From PALSA-1006 sp964532405 (lineage in GTDB: Bacteria > Pseudomonadota > Gammaproteobacteria > Burkholderiales > Gallionellaceae), in contig CAZHIC010000010.1 of the NCBI GenBank assembly GCA_964532405.1, forward strand, positions 8,311-72,310: DNA of 64,000 nt. Direction: 5' to 3'. Under the pieces are notes generated by a model. That model made no database searches and was not told the DNA's origin. It worked only from the letters and a program-made list of their open reading frames with translations. A program made the position numbers and the translations under genes. Shown piece by piece: positions 26,983 to 36,254 of this stretch (its first letter is position 1; each line of letters begins with the position of its first letter).

Positions 26983-28890
26983 ATGAATTACCCAAAAGAA
27001 TTTGATGTAATTGTGGTGGGAGGCGGTCACGCCGGGACGGAGGCTGCCCTTGCAAGTGCGCGCATGGGTCGGGCCACGTTGCTCGTTACGCATAATATCG
27101 AAACGCTGGGGGTGATGTCGTGCAATCCTTCAATCGGCGGTATCGGTAAAGGGCATCTTGTAAAAGAGCTTGATGCGCTGGGTGGGGCGATGGCGGCTGC
27201 AACCGATGAGGCGGGAATACAGTTCCGCATCTTGAATTCATCCAAGGGCCCGGCAGTGCGGGCCACGCGGGCGCAGGCGGATCGTGCTTTGTACAAGCAA
27301 GCCATTCGCAGCCGCTTGGAAAATCAGCCCGGTCTCTGGCTATTTCAACAGGCAGTAGAAAAGCTGCTAATGAACGGCGACCGAGTCATCGGCATTGAAA
27401 CCCAGCTGGGTCTGCGTTTCATGGCTAAAAGTGTGGTGTTGACGGCGGGCACGTTTCTGTCCGGGCTTGTTCATGTGGGGCTTGCAAATTACCCGGCGGG
27501 GCGGGCGGGCGATCCCCCGTCCGTCGCGCTGTCGCGCGATCTGCGCGAGTTGGGTTTGCCTGTCGGACGACTGAAGACGGGCACGCCGCCGCGTATAGAC
27601 GGACGCAGTATCGATTACTCTGTCATGGTGGAGCAGCCCGGTGACGATCCGGTGCCCGTGTTTTCGTTTATGGGCAGGGCAGAGCAGCATCCGCAGCAAT
27701 TGCCGTGTTGGATCACGCAGACAAATAAACAAACCCACGACATCGTCCGTGGCGGGCTGGATCGTTCCCCGATGTTTACGGGGGTGATCGAGGGTGTCGG
27801 GCCGCGTTATTGTCCCTCTATCGAGGACAAGATCACGCGTTTTGCGGACAAGGATTCGCACCAGATATTTCTGGAGCCGGAGGGTCTGAGCACCCATGAG
27901 GTCTATCCAAACGGTATTTCGACCAGCCTGCCGTTCGATGTGCAGCTGGCACTGGTGCGTTCGATAAAGGGGCTGGAAAATGCTTATATCACCCGCCCCG
28001 GTTATGCCATTGAATACGACTATTTCGACCCGCGCGGACTAAAGGCTTCGCTGGAAACCAAAGCAATAAAGGGCTTGTTTCTTGCGGGTCAGGTCAACGG
28101 AACAACGGGGTATGAAGAGGCTGCCGCGCAGGGACTGTTGGCGGGATTGAATGCGGCGCGCTATGCTCGAGAGGAAGATTCCTGGCATCCCCGTCGCGAT
28201 GAGGCGTATCTGGGCGTGTTGGTGGATGATTTGACCACGCAGGGCGTGCTGGAGCCGTACCGGATGTTCACAAGTCGGGCGGAGTATCGCTTGCAGTTGC
28301 GCGAAGATAACGCCGACATGCGCATGACGGAAATCGGCCGTCGCTTGGGGCTGGTTGACGATGAGCGCTGGATGGCGTTTGAGAGCAAGCGCGAGAGCGT
28401 GGCGCAAGAGCTGGAGCGGTTGAAATCTACCTGGGTGAATCCCAGAATACTGGCAGCCGCAGAGGCGGAGCGGGTTCTCGGAAAGAACATTGAGCGCGAA
28501 TATTCGCTGTACGAATTATTGCGCCGGCCGGATGTCAGTTATGAAAATTTGATGTCTATGGGCGGCACGGGTGCAGGCGTGGGCGACAGCAAGGTCGCCG
28601 AGCAGGTTGAAACACAAGCCAAATATCAGGGATATATAGAGCGCCAGCATGACGAGATCGCGCGACAAATAGAGAATGAAACATTGAAGTTGCCGATAAC
28701 CATGGATTATCTGGGGGTGTCCGGCTTGTCAGCGGAAGTGCGACAAAAATTGAATCAACAACGACCGGAAACACTGGGGCAAGCTGCCAGGATTTCAGGT
28801 ATAACACCGGCGGCTATTTCTTTGCTGCTGGTACACCTAAAGCGGGGCGGGGCGAGCGCTGCAAGCGCTATAGCCCGCTTGAACCAATGA
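26983..28890 (+). CDS. mnmG: tRNA uridine 5-carboxymethylaminomethyl modification enzyme MnmG
   Basis: FAD-dependent partner of MnmE in wobble-uridine modification. From the ATG at 26983 it has 635 residues, the usual length. The FAD motif is VVVGGGHAGTEAALA (about 10-24), followed by SCNPSIGGIGKGHL (about 48-61), the family signature GPRYCPSIEDK (about 270), and GLFLAGQVNGTTGYEEAAAQG. The ATG at 26983 is chosen over the open frame from 26929 because GGAG lies 9 bases before it and the protein then starts MNYPKEFDVIVVG. It overlaps rsmG by 4 bases. Confidence 0.96.
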   Translation: MNYPKEFDVIVVGGGHAGTEAALASARMGRATLLVTHNIETLGVMSCNPSIGGIGKGHLVKELDALGGAMAAATDEAGIQFRILNSSKGPAVRATRAQADRALYKQAIRSRLENQPGLWLFQQAVEKLLMNGDRVIGIETQLGLRFMAKSVVLTAGTFLSGLVHVGLANYPAGRAGDPPSVALSRDLRELGLPVGRLKTGTPPRIDGRSIDYSVMVEQPGDDPVPVFSFMGRAEQHPQQLPCWITQTNKQTHDIVRGGLDRSPMFTGVIEGVGPRYCPSIEDKITRFADKDSHQIFLEPEGLSTHEVYPNGISTSLPFDVQLALVRSIKGLENAYITRPGYAIEYDYFDPRGLKASLETKAIKGLFLAGQVNGTTGYEEAAAQGLLAGLNAARYAREEDSWHPRRDEAYLGVLVDDLTTQGVLEPYRMFTSRAEYRLQLREDNADMRMTEIGRRLGLVDDERWMAFESKRESVAQELERLKSTWVNPRILAAAEAERVLGKNIEREYSLYELLRRPDVSYENLMSMGGTGAGVGDSKVAEQVETQAKYQGYIERQHDEIARQIENETLKLPITMDYLGVSGLSAEVRQKLNQQRPETLGQAARISGITPAAISLLLVHLKRGGASAASAIARLNQ

Positions 28891-29510
28891 CGTTGGCAGC
28901 AGACTTATCGAGCGGCATTGCACAACTGGGTGTAGATGTTGCACCGGAGGAACAACAAAAATTGCTGGATTATCTGGCGCTTTTGCAGAAATGGAACAAG
29001 GTGTACAACCTGACGGCAATCCGCGAGCCGCAACAAATGGTAAGTAACCACTTGCTCGACAGTCTTGCTGTATTGCCGCATCTGTGGCCAAAACGCTGGC
29101 TGGATGTGGGGTGCGGGGCCGGCTTGCCGGGTATTGTATTGGCGATTGTGCGACCGGAGTGGTTGTTTACATTGCTGGATAGCAATAGCAAAAAAACCAG
29201 TTTTGTCCAACAGGCTTGCATAGAGTTGGGATTGCGCAATGTGGAAGTGCATTGCGGGCGAATCGAGGAATGGCAAGTCGCGGAAAAGTTTGACGGGATA
29301 ATTTCCCGTGCATTTGCAGAAACGGCGGAATTTGTAGCTTTAACGCGCCATTTGCTGGCAAAGGACGGGCGTTGGGTCGCAATGAAAGGGATGCCGGAGC
29401 AAGAATTGACGCGCTTGCCCGAGGGGGTGCGGGTTGAGCAAGTCACTCCTTTGCAAGTTCCAAAACTAGAGGCGGCACGTTGTTTGGTGGTGTTGAGAGA
29501 AAATAAATGA
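28887..29510 (+). CDS. rsmG: 16S rRNA (guanine527-N7)-methyltransferase
   Basis: SAM-dependent methyltransferase modifying G527 of 16S rRNA. The 207 residues include the SAM-binding motif LDVGCGAGLPGIVLAI (about 71-86) and the RAFAE segment (about 136). The length is typical. It overlaps mnmG and parA by 4 bases each (ATGA junctions), so mnmG-rsmG-parA-parB is probably one operon. Confidence 0.96.
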   Translation: MTLAADLSSGIAQLGVDVAPEEQQKLLDYLALLQKWNKVYNLTAIREPQQMVSNHLLDSLAVLPHLWPKRWLDVGCGAGLPGIVLAIVRPEWLFTLLDSNSKKTSFVQQACIELGLRNVEVHCGRIEEWQVAEKFDGIISRAFAETAEFVALTRHLLAKDGRWVAMKGMPEQELTRLPEGVRVEQVTPLQVPKLEAARCLVVLRENK

Positions 29511-30292
29511 TCAAAATACTTGCGGTTACCAATCAAAAAGGGGGGGTGGGGAAGACCACCACCACGGTGAATCTTGCGGCAAGTCTTGCCGCCGCAAAAC
29601 AGAGGGTTTTGTTGATCGACCTAGACCCGCAGGGCAATGCCACTATGGGCAGCGGCATCGACAAGCTGGGGCTTACCGCGACGGTCTACGATGTGCTTCT
29701 GGGGCAAAAAGTCATCCGTGAGGTACGCGCGCTTGCCGAGAAAGGCAAATATGACGTGTTGCCCGCCAACCGAGAATTGGCGGGGGCGGAGATCGAGTTG
29801 GTCGACCTCGAAAATCGCGAAATGCGCCTGAAGAAAGCACTGGAAGTCGTGCGTGACGACTATGACTATGTGCTTATCGACTGCCCCCCGTCGCTGAATT
29901 TGCTGACGCTGAACGGCTTGTGTGCCGCACAATCGGTCATGATTCCGATGCAGTGCGAATATTATGCGCTGGAGGGATTGAGCGATTTGGTCAATACCAT
30001 ACGCAAAGTGCGCGCTCACCTTAATCCGGAATTGGAGATCGAGGGTCTGCTGCGCACCATGTTCGATCCGCGCAACACTTTGGCGCAACAGGTCTCGGAT
30101 CAGTTGCAGCAACACTTTGGCGAGAAGGTTTATCGCACGGTGATTCCGCGCAATGTGCGTTTGGCGGAAGCGCCCAGTTACGGGCTTCCGGCGCTCTATC
30201 ACGACAGTCAATCCAAGGGCACGCTGGCGTATCTGGCGCTGGCAGGGGAGTTGCTCAATAACGCATCGCGAACGACAACAGGTTCAATTTAA
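29507..30292 (+). CDS. parA: Chromosome partitioning ATPase ParA/Soj
   Basis: Walker-type ATPase that forms gradients on the nucleoid and moves ParB-parS complexes. The deviant Walker A KGGVGKTTTTVNLAA starts at about residue 10; Walker B DYVLIDCPPSL is at about 118-128. At 261 residues and without an N-terminal helix-turn-helix it is the chromosomal type. It lies 9 bases before parB, and two parS sites lie within 10 kb. Confidence 0.96.
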   Translation: MIKILAVTNQKGGVGKTTTTVNLAASLAAAKQRVLLIDLDPQGNATMGSGIDKLGLTATVYDVLLGQKVIREVRALAEKGKYDVLPANRELAGAEIELVDLENREMRLKKALEVVRDDYDYVLIDCPPSLNLLTLNGLCAAQSVMIPMQCEYYALEGLSDLVNTIRKVRAHLNPELEIEGLLRTMFDPRNTLAQQVSDQLQQHFGEKVYRTVIPRNVRLAEAPSYGLPALYHDSQSKGTLAYLALAGELLNNASRTTTGSI

Positions 30293-30301
30293 GGAAGAAT
30301 C

Positions 30302-31144
30302 ATGGCAAAACCAAATAAAGGTCTCGGGCGCGGTCTGGACGCACTGTTAGCGGGAAGCAAAGATCAAGGTGCTGACGCCCTGCGCGAGTTGAAAATCGAT
30401 CAGCTCCAGCCGGGAAAATATCAGCCCCGCAGCCGCATGGATGAAGAGTCGCTAAAGGAGCTAGCCGCTTCGATAAGAGCCCAAGGGATCATGCAACCCA
30501 TTCTGGCGCGCGAGTTGGTGAACGGCGGCTATGAGATTATTGCGGGTGAACGTCGTTGGCGCGCTGCGCAATTGGCCGGATTGACCCAAGTGCCTGTTTT
30601 GGTGCGCAAAGTGCCGGATAATGCCGCACTCGCAATGGCGCTGATCGAGAATATTCAGCGGGAAGACCTCAATCCGCTGGAAGAGGCCATCGGTATTCAG
30701 CGCCTGATCGACGAATTCCAAATGACGCATCAAACGGCAGCGGATGCGGTGGGTCGTTCGCGCAGCGCGGCAAGCAATTTATTGCGCCTATTAAAGCTGC
30801 CGGAATTGGTGCAGAACATGCTGATGGACAATAAACTCGACATGGGTCATGCGCGGGCTTTGCTTCCTTTGGATGCCGCGCAATTGGTGGCATCGGCAAA
30901 TAAAATAGTGGCAGACGGCCTTTCGGTAAGAGAGGCAGAAAAGCTCGTGCAGGCGTTGCTGAACCCGCAACCCAAATCGAAAAAAACAGCCCCGGATCGG
31001 GATGTCTTGAACTTACAGGAAGAATTATCCCAGTGCATCGGCACTGCAGTGCATATCAAAGCGGGGAAAAAGGGCGCCGGGAAATTGATTATTGAATATT
31101 CAAGCAACGATCATCTTGACGAGCTGATTACTCGTTTGAAATAA
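30302..31144 (+). CDS. parB: Chromosome partitioning protein ParB/Spo0J
   Basis: CTP-dependent DNA clamp that loads at parS. The 280 residues contain the CTP-binding ParB/sulfiredoxin domain with IIAGERRWRAAQLAG (about 80-94), the ENIQREDLNPLEEA motif (about 117-130), a helix-turn-helix (about 140-170: TAADAVGRSRSAASNLLRLL) and a C-terminal dimerisation domain. The start context AAGGAAGAATC-ATG is good. The parS sites at 20400 and 26893 are its predicted targets. Confidence 0.96.
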   Translation: MAKPNKGLGRGLDALLAGSKDQGADALRELKIDQLQPGKYQPRSRMDEESLKELAASIRAQGIMQPILARELVNGGYEIIAGERRWRAAQLAGLTQVPVLVRKVPDNAALAMALIENIQREDLNPLEEAIGIQRLIDEFQMTHQTAADAVGRSRSAASNLLRLLKLPELVQNMLMDNKLDMGHARALLPLDAAQLVASANKIVADGLSVREAEKLVQALLNPQPKSKKTAPDRDVLNLQEELSQCIGTAVHIKAGKKGAGKLIIEYSSNDHLDELITRLK

Positions 31145-31161
31145 ATCGTTGACGTGAATAA

Positions 31162-31551
31162 GTGAGCTTGAGTAGAATGCGCGACTTCAAAGGTTTGGGT
31201 ATTGCGAACGCGGTTGGCCGAATAATTTTGGTGCAAGTGCTGGTGACCGTGGCAATAACGTTATTATTGCTGGTTGTTCAGAATGTGGCGGTCGCAGCGT
31301 CAGCCTTTGCAGGGGGGGCAGTTGGTTTTTTGACCAGCTTGGTATACGCAAAAAAAATGTTCACGCCGCAAGGTGTCGAAGTAAAAAAAATATTAAGAGC
31401 GCAGTACAGCGCCGAAGCGTACAAGTTGGCTTTCACCATTCTGTTGTTCTCCTTCATTTTTACGCAGTTTAAAGAAGTGCACGCGTTGCCGCTGTTTGCA
31501 ACATACATTGCAACTTTGACGGTTTATTGGGCAGCATTAATTTTTGTGTGA
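31162..31551 (+). CDS. atpI: ATP synthase accessory protein I
   Basis: Small membrane protein of 129 residues at the head of the atp operon, with four hydrophobic segments (about 20-42, 44-62, 88-104, 108-127). It is not part of the catalytic complex; in other bacteria it helps c-ring assembly or Mg transport. The start is GTG at 31162, with weak ribosome signals. It lies 6 bases before atpB. Confidence 0.88.
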   Translation: MSLSRMRDFKGLGIANAVGRIILVQVLVTVAITLLLLVVQNVAVAASAFAGGAVGFLTSLVYAKKMFTPQGVEVKKILRAQYSAEAYKLAFTILLFSFIFTQFKEVHALPLFATYIATLTVYWAALIFV

Positions 31552-31557
31552 AACTTT

Positions 31558-32331
31558 ATGAGCATTGAAGGCTTGACGACTACCGAATATATTCAGCACC
31601 ACTTGACCAACCTTCAAGTGGGGGAAGGTTTCTGGTCATTGCATTTGGACACCATCTTTGTTTCATTGGCGATAGGCTTAATAGTCTTTGGCACGATGTG
31701 GATGGCAACGCGCAACGCGACAGCGGGCGTTCCAGGGCGGCTGCAAAATTTCATCGAAATGGTTGTGGGCATGGTAGATGCCCAAGTCAAAGATACGTTT
31801 CATGGTAAAAACGATCTGATTGCACCCTTGGCGCTGACCATATTCGTGTGGATTTTTGCCATGAATGCGATGGATGTCCTTCCTGTCGACTTATTACCGT
31901 TGGTGGCGAGTTGGGTGGGGTTAAGTCATCTGAAAATTGTTCCCTCTACAGACTTAAACGCGACCTTCGCGATGTCGCTCTCGGTATTTTTCCTGATCTA
32001 TTTTTACAGTTTCAAGGTAAAAGGCTTTGTTGGCTTTAGCAAAGAAATCCTTTTTTCACCCTTCGGCAAATTCCCCTTATTGATCCCGGTAAACATTTTG
32101 TTCCGCATCGTTGAGGATATTGCCAAGCCTATCTCGTTGGCCTTGCGTTTGTTCGGCAACATGTACGCAGGTGAAATGGTGTTTATTCTGATCGCCCTGT
32201 TGCCGTGGTATCTGCAATGGATGTTGGGTGCACCGTGGGCAATATTCCACTTGCTGATTATCACGTTGCAAGCTTTCGTGTTCATGATGTTGACGATTGT
32301 ATATCTCAGCATGGCGCACGAAAGTCACTAA
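31558..32331 (+). CDS. atpB: ATP synthase F0 subunit a
   Basis: Membrane stator subunit forming the proton half-channels. The 257 residues carry several membrane helices and the functional segment SLALRLFGNMYAGEMVF (about 195-212), with the essential arginine. The late helix near ITLQAFVFMMLTIVYLSMA is also typical. It is second in the operon. Confidence 0.96.
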   Translation: MSIEGLTTTEYIQHHLTNLQVGEGFWSLHLDTIFVSLAIGLIVFGTMWMATRNATAGVPGRLQNFIEMVVGMVDAQVKDTFHGKNDLIAPLALTIFVWIFAMNAMDVLPVDLLPLVASWVGLSHLKIVPSTDLNATFAMSLSVFFLIYFYSFKVKGFVGFSKEILFSPFGKFPLLIPVNILFRIVEDIAKPISLALRLFGNMYAGEMVFILIALLPWYLQWMLGAPWAIFHLLIITLQAFVFMMLTIVYLSMAHESH

Positions 32332-32372
32332 AGTTTCGCTTTATTAATTAACTAAACCTCTAAGGAGAAAAC

Positions 32373-32636
32373 ATGGAACTAGCACTATTGTTGGGTAATG
32401 TATCGATTGCTGTGGCAATACTGATCGGTATGGGCGCATTGGGAACCGCTATCGGTTTTGGTCTGTTGGGTGGTCGCTTTTTGGAAGGCGCAGCGCGTCA
32501 ACCAGAAATGATCCCTACTCTGCAAGTGAAGATGTTCATTGTGGCTGGTCTGTTGGATGCGGTAACCATGATTGGTGTGGGTATCGCGTTGTACATGCTG
32601 TTCGCTAACCCGTTCATCGCGATTGTTAAGGGCTAA
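32373..32636 (+). CDS. atpE: ATP synthase F0 subunit c
   Basis: Proton-carrying ring subunit: 87 residues forming two hydrophobic helices around the polar loop ARQPEM. The proton-binding carboxylate in the second helix is not the Asp of E. coli-type loops but appears as the acidic residue in VAGLLDAVTMIGVG. No sodium-binding signature is obvious, so proton coupling is assumed. AAGGAG lies 7 bases before the ATG. Confidence 0.95.
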   Translation: MELALLLGNVSIAVAILIGMGALGTAIGFGLLGGRFLEGAARQPEMIPTLQVKMFIVAGLLDAVTMIGVGIALYMLFANPFIAIVKG

Positions 32637-32669
32637 TTCGTCCATCGTTATTGACTGAAAGGGGCTGTC

Positions 32670-33140
32670 TTGAATATCAACGCAACCTTGCTAGGACAGG
32701 CAATTACATTTGCCATCCTTATCTGGTTCACCATGAAGTTTGTGTGGCCGCCTTTGCTGCAAGCAATGGAAGAGCGCGCTAAAACCATCGCTGATGGTTT
32801 GGCCGCTGCTGAACGTGGCAAGCATGATCTTGAATTAGCGGCAAAACGCTCGGCTGAAATAATCCACCAAGCCAAAGAAAAGGCCGGGGAAATTATTGTG
32901 TCTGGTGAAAAACGCGCAAGCGAAATTATCGAAGAAGCCAAGGCGAATGCCAAAGCGGAAGGCGATCGTATTCTTGCCGGAGCCAAAGCAGAAATAGATC
33001 AAGAAGTATTTCGAGCAAAAGAACAACTGCGCACACAAGTTTCAGCCGTGGCATTGGCGGGTGCGGGCAAAATTCTGGGTCGTGAAATTGATGCCAAGGC
33101 ACATAACGACCTGCTCGACAAACTTGTTGCGGAATTCTAA
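32670..33140 (+). CDS. atpF: ATP synthase F0 subunit b
   Basis: Peripheral-stalk subunit of 156 residues: one N-terminal membrane helix (about 5-25), then a long charged helix that dimerises and reaches F1. The start is TTG (TTG-AAT-ATC-AAC), chosen because the protein then begins MNINATLLGQAITF as in the family and GAAAGGGG lies 6-13 bases upstream; no ATG is available before the membrane helix. Confidence 0.94.
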   Translation: MNINATLLGQAITFAILIWFTMKFVWPPLLQAMEERAKTIADGLAAAERGKHDLELAAKRSAEIIHQAKEKAGEIIVSGEKRASEIIEEAKANAKAEGDRILAGAKAEIDQEVFRAKEQLRTQVSAVALAGAGKILGREIDAKAHNDLLDKLVAEF

Positions 33141-33145
33141 ACGCT

Positions 33146-33679
33146 ATGTCTCAAGCCATTACAGCCGCACGTCCTTATGCTCAAGCCGCTTTTGAGGAAG
33201 CTCAGAAATTGGGCGAACTAAAAAGTTGGTCGGAAATGCTGAATGCTACTGCTGCTGCGGTAGAGAATGCCGACCTGCAAGCGGTTATCCGTAATCCAAA
33301 GATGGACAAGGCTCGGTTGGCAGATTTGATGCTGGCTTTGTCTGGGGGAAAGTTTAGCCAGATAGCGCAGAATTTTATCAAGCTGCTGGTAGAAAACAGC
33401 CGTCTGTTGGTTTTGCCGGAAATCTACGCGCTGTTCGAAACGCTGCGCGCAGAAGCAGAGAAGAGCATAGATGTTGTCGTGACCTCTGCTTACGATTTGA
33501 GCGATGCTCAAAAGCAAAAGGTTGCTGCGGCGCTTAAAGTCAAAATGGGGCGTGAAATAAAACTCAGCTGCGAAACAAATCGCGAATTGCTGGGTGGCAT
33601 TGTTATACGCGCTGGGGACAAAGTAATAGACGGCTCGGCGCGCACGCGTTTATCAGAGCTGGCTGTCGCTTTGGCCTAA
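33146..33679 (+). CDS. atpH: ATP synthase F1 subunit delta
   Basis: Stalk subunit of 177 residues linking b subunits to the top of F1. The OSCP/delta fold is recognised by the N-terminal helical half and the late GGIVIRAGDKVIDGSARTRL motif (about 150-170). It starts 5 bases after atpF and precedes atpA by 31 bases. Confidence 0.95.
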   Translation: MSQAITAARPYAQAAFEEAQKLGELKSWSEMLNATAAAVENADLQAVIRNPKMDKARLADLMLALSGGKFSQIAQNFIKLLVENSRLLVLPEIYALFETLRAEAEKSIDVVVTSAYDLSDAQKQKVAAALKVKMGREIKLSCETNRELLGGIVIRAGDKVIDGSARTRLSELAVALA

Positions 33680-33710
33680 TCACCGATTTATCGAAATAAG
33701 GAAAAGTCAG

Positions 33711-35252
33711 ATGAAGCTCAACCCTTCTGAAATTAGCAACTTGATTCGTAGCCGCATTGAAAACTTTGAGGCTTTGACTGAAGCGCGTACTGAAGGTACC
33801 GTGGTCAGTGTAACCGACGGTATTGTTCGCGTTCACGGTTTGTCGGATGTGATGCAGGGCGAAATGTTGGAATTCCCGGGCAACACCTTCGGTTTGGCGC
33901 TGAACTTGGAGCGTGACTCTGTGGGTGCTGTTGTTCTTGGTGAATATGAACATATTTCCGAAGGCGACACCGTTAAATGTACAGGCAAAATTCTGGAAGT
34001 GCCAGTAGGTCCGGAGTTGCGTGGCCGTGTAGTGAACGCGTTGGGTCAGCCTATCGATGGCAAAGGCCCGATCAATGCCAAGATGACCGACAAGGTTGAA
34101 AAAGTCGCTCCTGGCGTTATTCAACGTAAGTCTGTGGATCAGCCGGTGCAAACTGGCCTCAAGTCTGTGGACTCGATGGTTCCAATCGGTCGCGGCCAAC
34201 GCGAATTGATCATCGGTGACCGTCAAACAGGTAAAACTGCAGTAGCAGTTGATGCCATCATCAACCAAAAAGGTCAGGGCATGACCTGCGTTTATGTGGC
34301 GATTGGTCAAAAGGCCTCTACCGTTGCTAACGTGGTGCGCAAATTGGAAGAGCACGGCGCGATGGGTTACACCATCGTGGTGGTTGCCACAGCATCCGAT
34401 TCCGCAGCGATGCAATTCCTGGCGCCTTATGCCGGTTGCACCATGGGCGAATACTTCCGTGATCGCGGTGAAGATGCGCTGATTGTGTATGACGACTTGA
34501 CCAAGCAAGCTTGGGCATATCGTCAAATCTCCTTGCTGCTGCGCCGTCCTCCCGGTCGTGAAGCTTACCCCGGCGACGTGTTCTATTTGCACTCGCGTTT
34601 GCTGGAGCGCGCATCCCGCGTGAATGCCGATTACGTCGAGGCTTTTACCAAGGGCGAAGTCAAAGGTAAAACAGGATCGTTGACGGCTCTGCCGATTATT
34701 GAAACAGCTGCTGGTGACGTTTCTGCATTCGTCCCAACCAACGTGATTTCGATTACCGACGGTCAGATCTTCTTGGAAACCGACTTGTTCAACGCCGGTG
34801 TGCGTCCAGCTATCAACGCGGGTATTTCGGTATCCCGCGTGGGCGGCGCTGCTCAAACCAAGGTCATTAAGAAGTTGGGTGGCGGTGTGCGTTTGGCATT
34901 GGCGCAATATCGCGAGTTGGCAGCGTTTGCGCAGTTTGCGTCCGACTTGGATGAGGCGACTCGCAAGCAGTTGGAGCGTGGTCGTTTGGTCACCGAATTG
35001 ATGAAGCAATTGCAATATGCTCCATTGTCTATCGCTGAAATGGCGGTAACGCTGTTCTCGGTAAACAAGGGTTACTTTGACGACGTTGAAGTTAAAAAGG
35101 CGTTGGCATTTGAATCTGCGGTGCATGCGTACCTCAAGTCCAAGCACAAGGATTTGATGGAAGCGATCAATACCACCAAAGACTTGAGTGCTGACAACGA
35201 GAAGCTTTTGGCGTCTGCGATTGAAACCTTCAAGTCCACTGCAGTTTATTGA
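33711..35252 (+). CDS. atpA: ATP synthase F1 subunit alpha
   Basis: Regulatory nucleotide-binding subunit of the F1 head. Standard 513 residues: Walker A GDRQTGKTAVA (about 169-179), the DALIVYDDL Walker B region (about 261), and the ATPase signature PAINAGISVSR (about 365-375). AAGGAAAA precedes the ATG. Codon choice is biased, as expected of a highly expressed gene, which also keeps long antisense frames open. Confidence 0.98.
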   Translation: MKLNPSEISNLIRSRIENFEALTEARTEGTVVSVTDGIVRVHGLSDVMQGEMLEFPGNTFGLALNLERDSVGAVVLGEYEHISEGDTVKCTGKILEVPVGPELRGRVVNALGQPIDGKGPINAKMTDKVEKVAPGVIQRKSVDQPVQTGLKSVDSMVPIGRGQRELIIGDRQTGKTAVAVDAIINQKGQGMTCVYVAIGQKASTVANVVRKLEEHGAMGYTIVVVATASDSAAMQFLAPYAGCTMGEYFRDRGEDALIVYDDLTKQAWAYRQISLLLRRPPGREAYPGDVFYLHSRLLERASRVNADYVEAFTKGEVKGKTGSLTALPIIETAAGDVSAFVPTNVISITDGQIFLETDLFNAGVRPAINAGISVSRVGGAAQTKVIKKLGGGVRLALAQYRELAAFAQFASDLDEATRKQLERGRLVTELMKQLQYAPLSIAEMAVTLFSVNKGYFDDVEVKKALAFESAVHAYLKSKHKDLMEAINTTKDLSADNEKLLASAIETFKSTAVY

Positions 35253-35327
35253 TAAAACAACTAGCCATCCCACTAAGCAAGCCAAAATCGGTTGCCGAGT
35301 GGTGGGTTATAAGCGAGAGTCTAAATC

Positions 35328-36197
35328 ATGGCTGGTAGCAAAGAGATACGCACCAAGATCAAGAGCGTAGAAAATACGCGCAAGATCACGCGTGCCATGG
35401 AAATGGTGGCGGCGGCGAAGATGCGCAGGGCGCAAGAGCGTATGCGCGCTGCCCGTCCTTATGCCGAGAAGATTCGCCAAGTAGCGGCTCATTTGGCACA
35501 TGCCAACCCGGAATATAAGCATCCATACTTGGCTAAGCGTGAGCAGGTAAAAAATGTCGGTATTATCGTCATCACTTCCGACAAAGGCCTGTGTGGTGGT
35601 TTAAATACCAACGTACTGCGTCTGGTTACAAGTCGCATGAAGGAATGGAGCAATGCCGGAACGGGCATTCGTGTCAGTCCGATCGGCAACAAAGGCTTTA
35701 GCTTTATGGGCCGCATCGGTGCCCAGATTCAGTCCCATCTGACCGGTTTGGGCGATACGCCGCACGTTGAAGATTTGATCGGTGCAGTCAAGGCCATGTT
35801 GGATGCCTACGTGGCCGGCGAAGTCGATGCGATCTACATTTCGTACAACCATTTTGTGAACACCATGAAACAGGAGCCGACATTCGAGCAACTGTTGCCG
35901 TTGACCGGCGAAGCCCTGCAAGCAGATCACGAAGGTCAGTGGGACTATATCTATGAGCCGGATGCGAAGCTGGTGGTGGATGAGTTGCTGTTGCGCTATG
36001 TTGAGTCGTTGGTGTATTCGGCGGTAACGGAGAATCAAGCGTCCGAGCAGAGTTCGCGCATGGTGGCCATGAAGGCGGCGTCTGATAATGCGAAAACGGT
36101 TATCGGCGAGCTAAAGCTGGTTTACAACAAAGCCCGTCAAGCCGCGATCACCAAGGAAATATCGGAAATCGTGGGTGGAGCAGCTGCGGTTAATTAA
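35328..36197 (+). CDS. atpG: ATP synthase F1 subunit gamma
   Basis: Central rotor shaft of 289 residues. N-terminal (MAGSKEIRTKIKSVENTRKI) and C-terminal (about 245-289) coiled-coil helices and the SDKGLCGGLN motif (about 84-93) identify it. It follows atpA by 75 bases, within which I see no other feature. Confidence 0.97.
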   Translation: MAGSKEIRTKIKSVENTRKITRAMEMVAAAKMRRAQERMRAARPYAEKIRQVAAHLAHANPEYKHPYLAKREQVKNVGIIVITSDKGLCGGLNTNVLRLVTSRMKEWSNAGTGIRVSPIGNKGFSFMGRIGAQIQSHLTGLGDTPHVEDLIGAVKAMLDAYVAGEVDAIYISYNHFVNTMKQEPTFEQLLPLTGEALQADHEGQWDYIYEPDAKLVVDELLLRYVESLVYSAVTENQASEQSSRMVAMKAASDNAKTVIGELKLVYNKARQAAITKEISEIVGGAAAVN

Positions 36198-36254
36198 AGC
36201 GCCGGCTGATTTGGCGGCTATGTACAGAATTAATATAAAGTGGGGAATCTTAAA

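Noticed and set aside
33603..35285. 560-codon open frame antisense to atpA
   Set aside because: It is the mirror of a strongly codon-biased gene, and its translation is low-complexity His/Gln/Arg-rich without a known domain. atpA on the other strand is beyond doubt.
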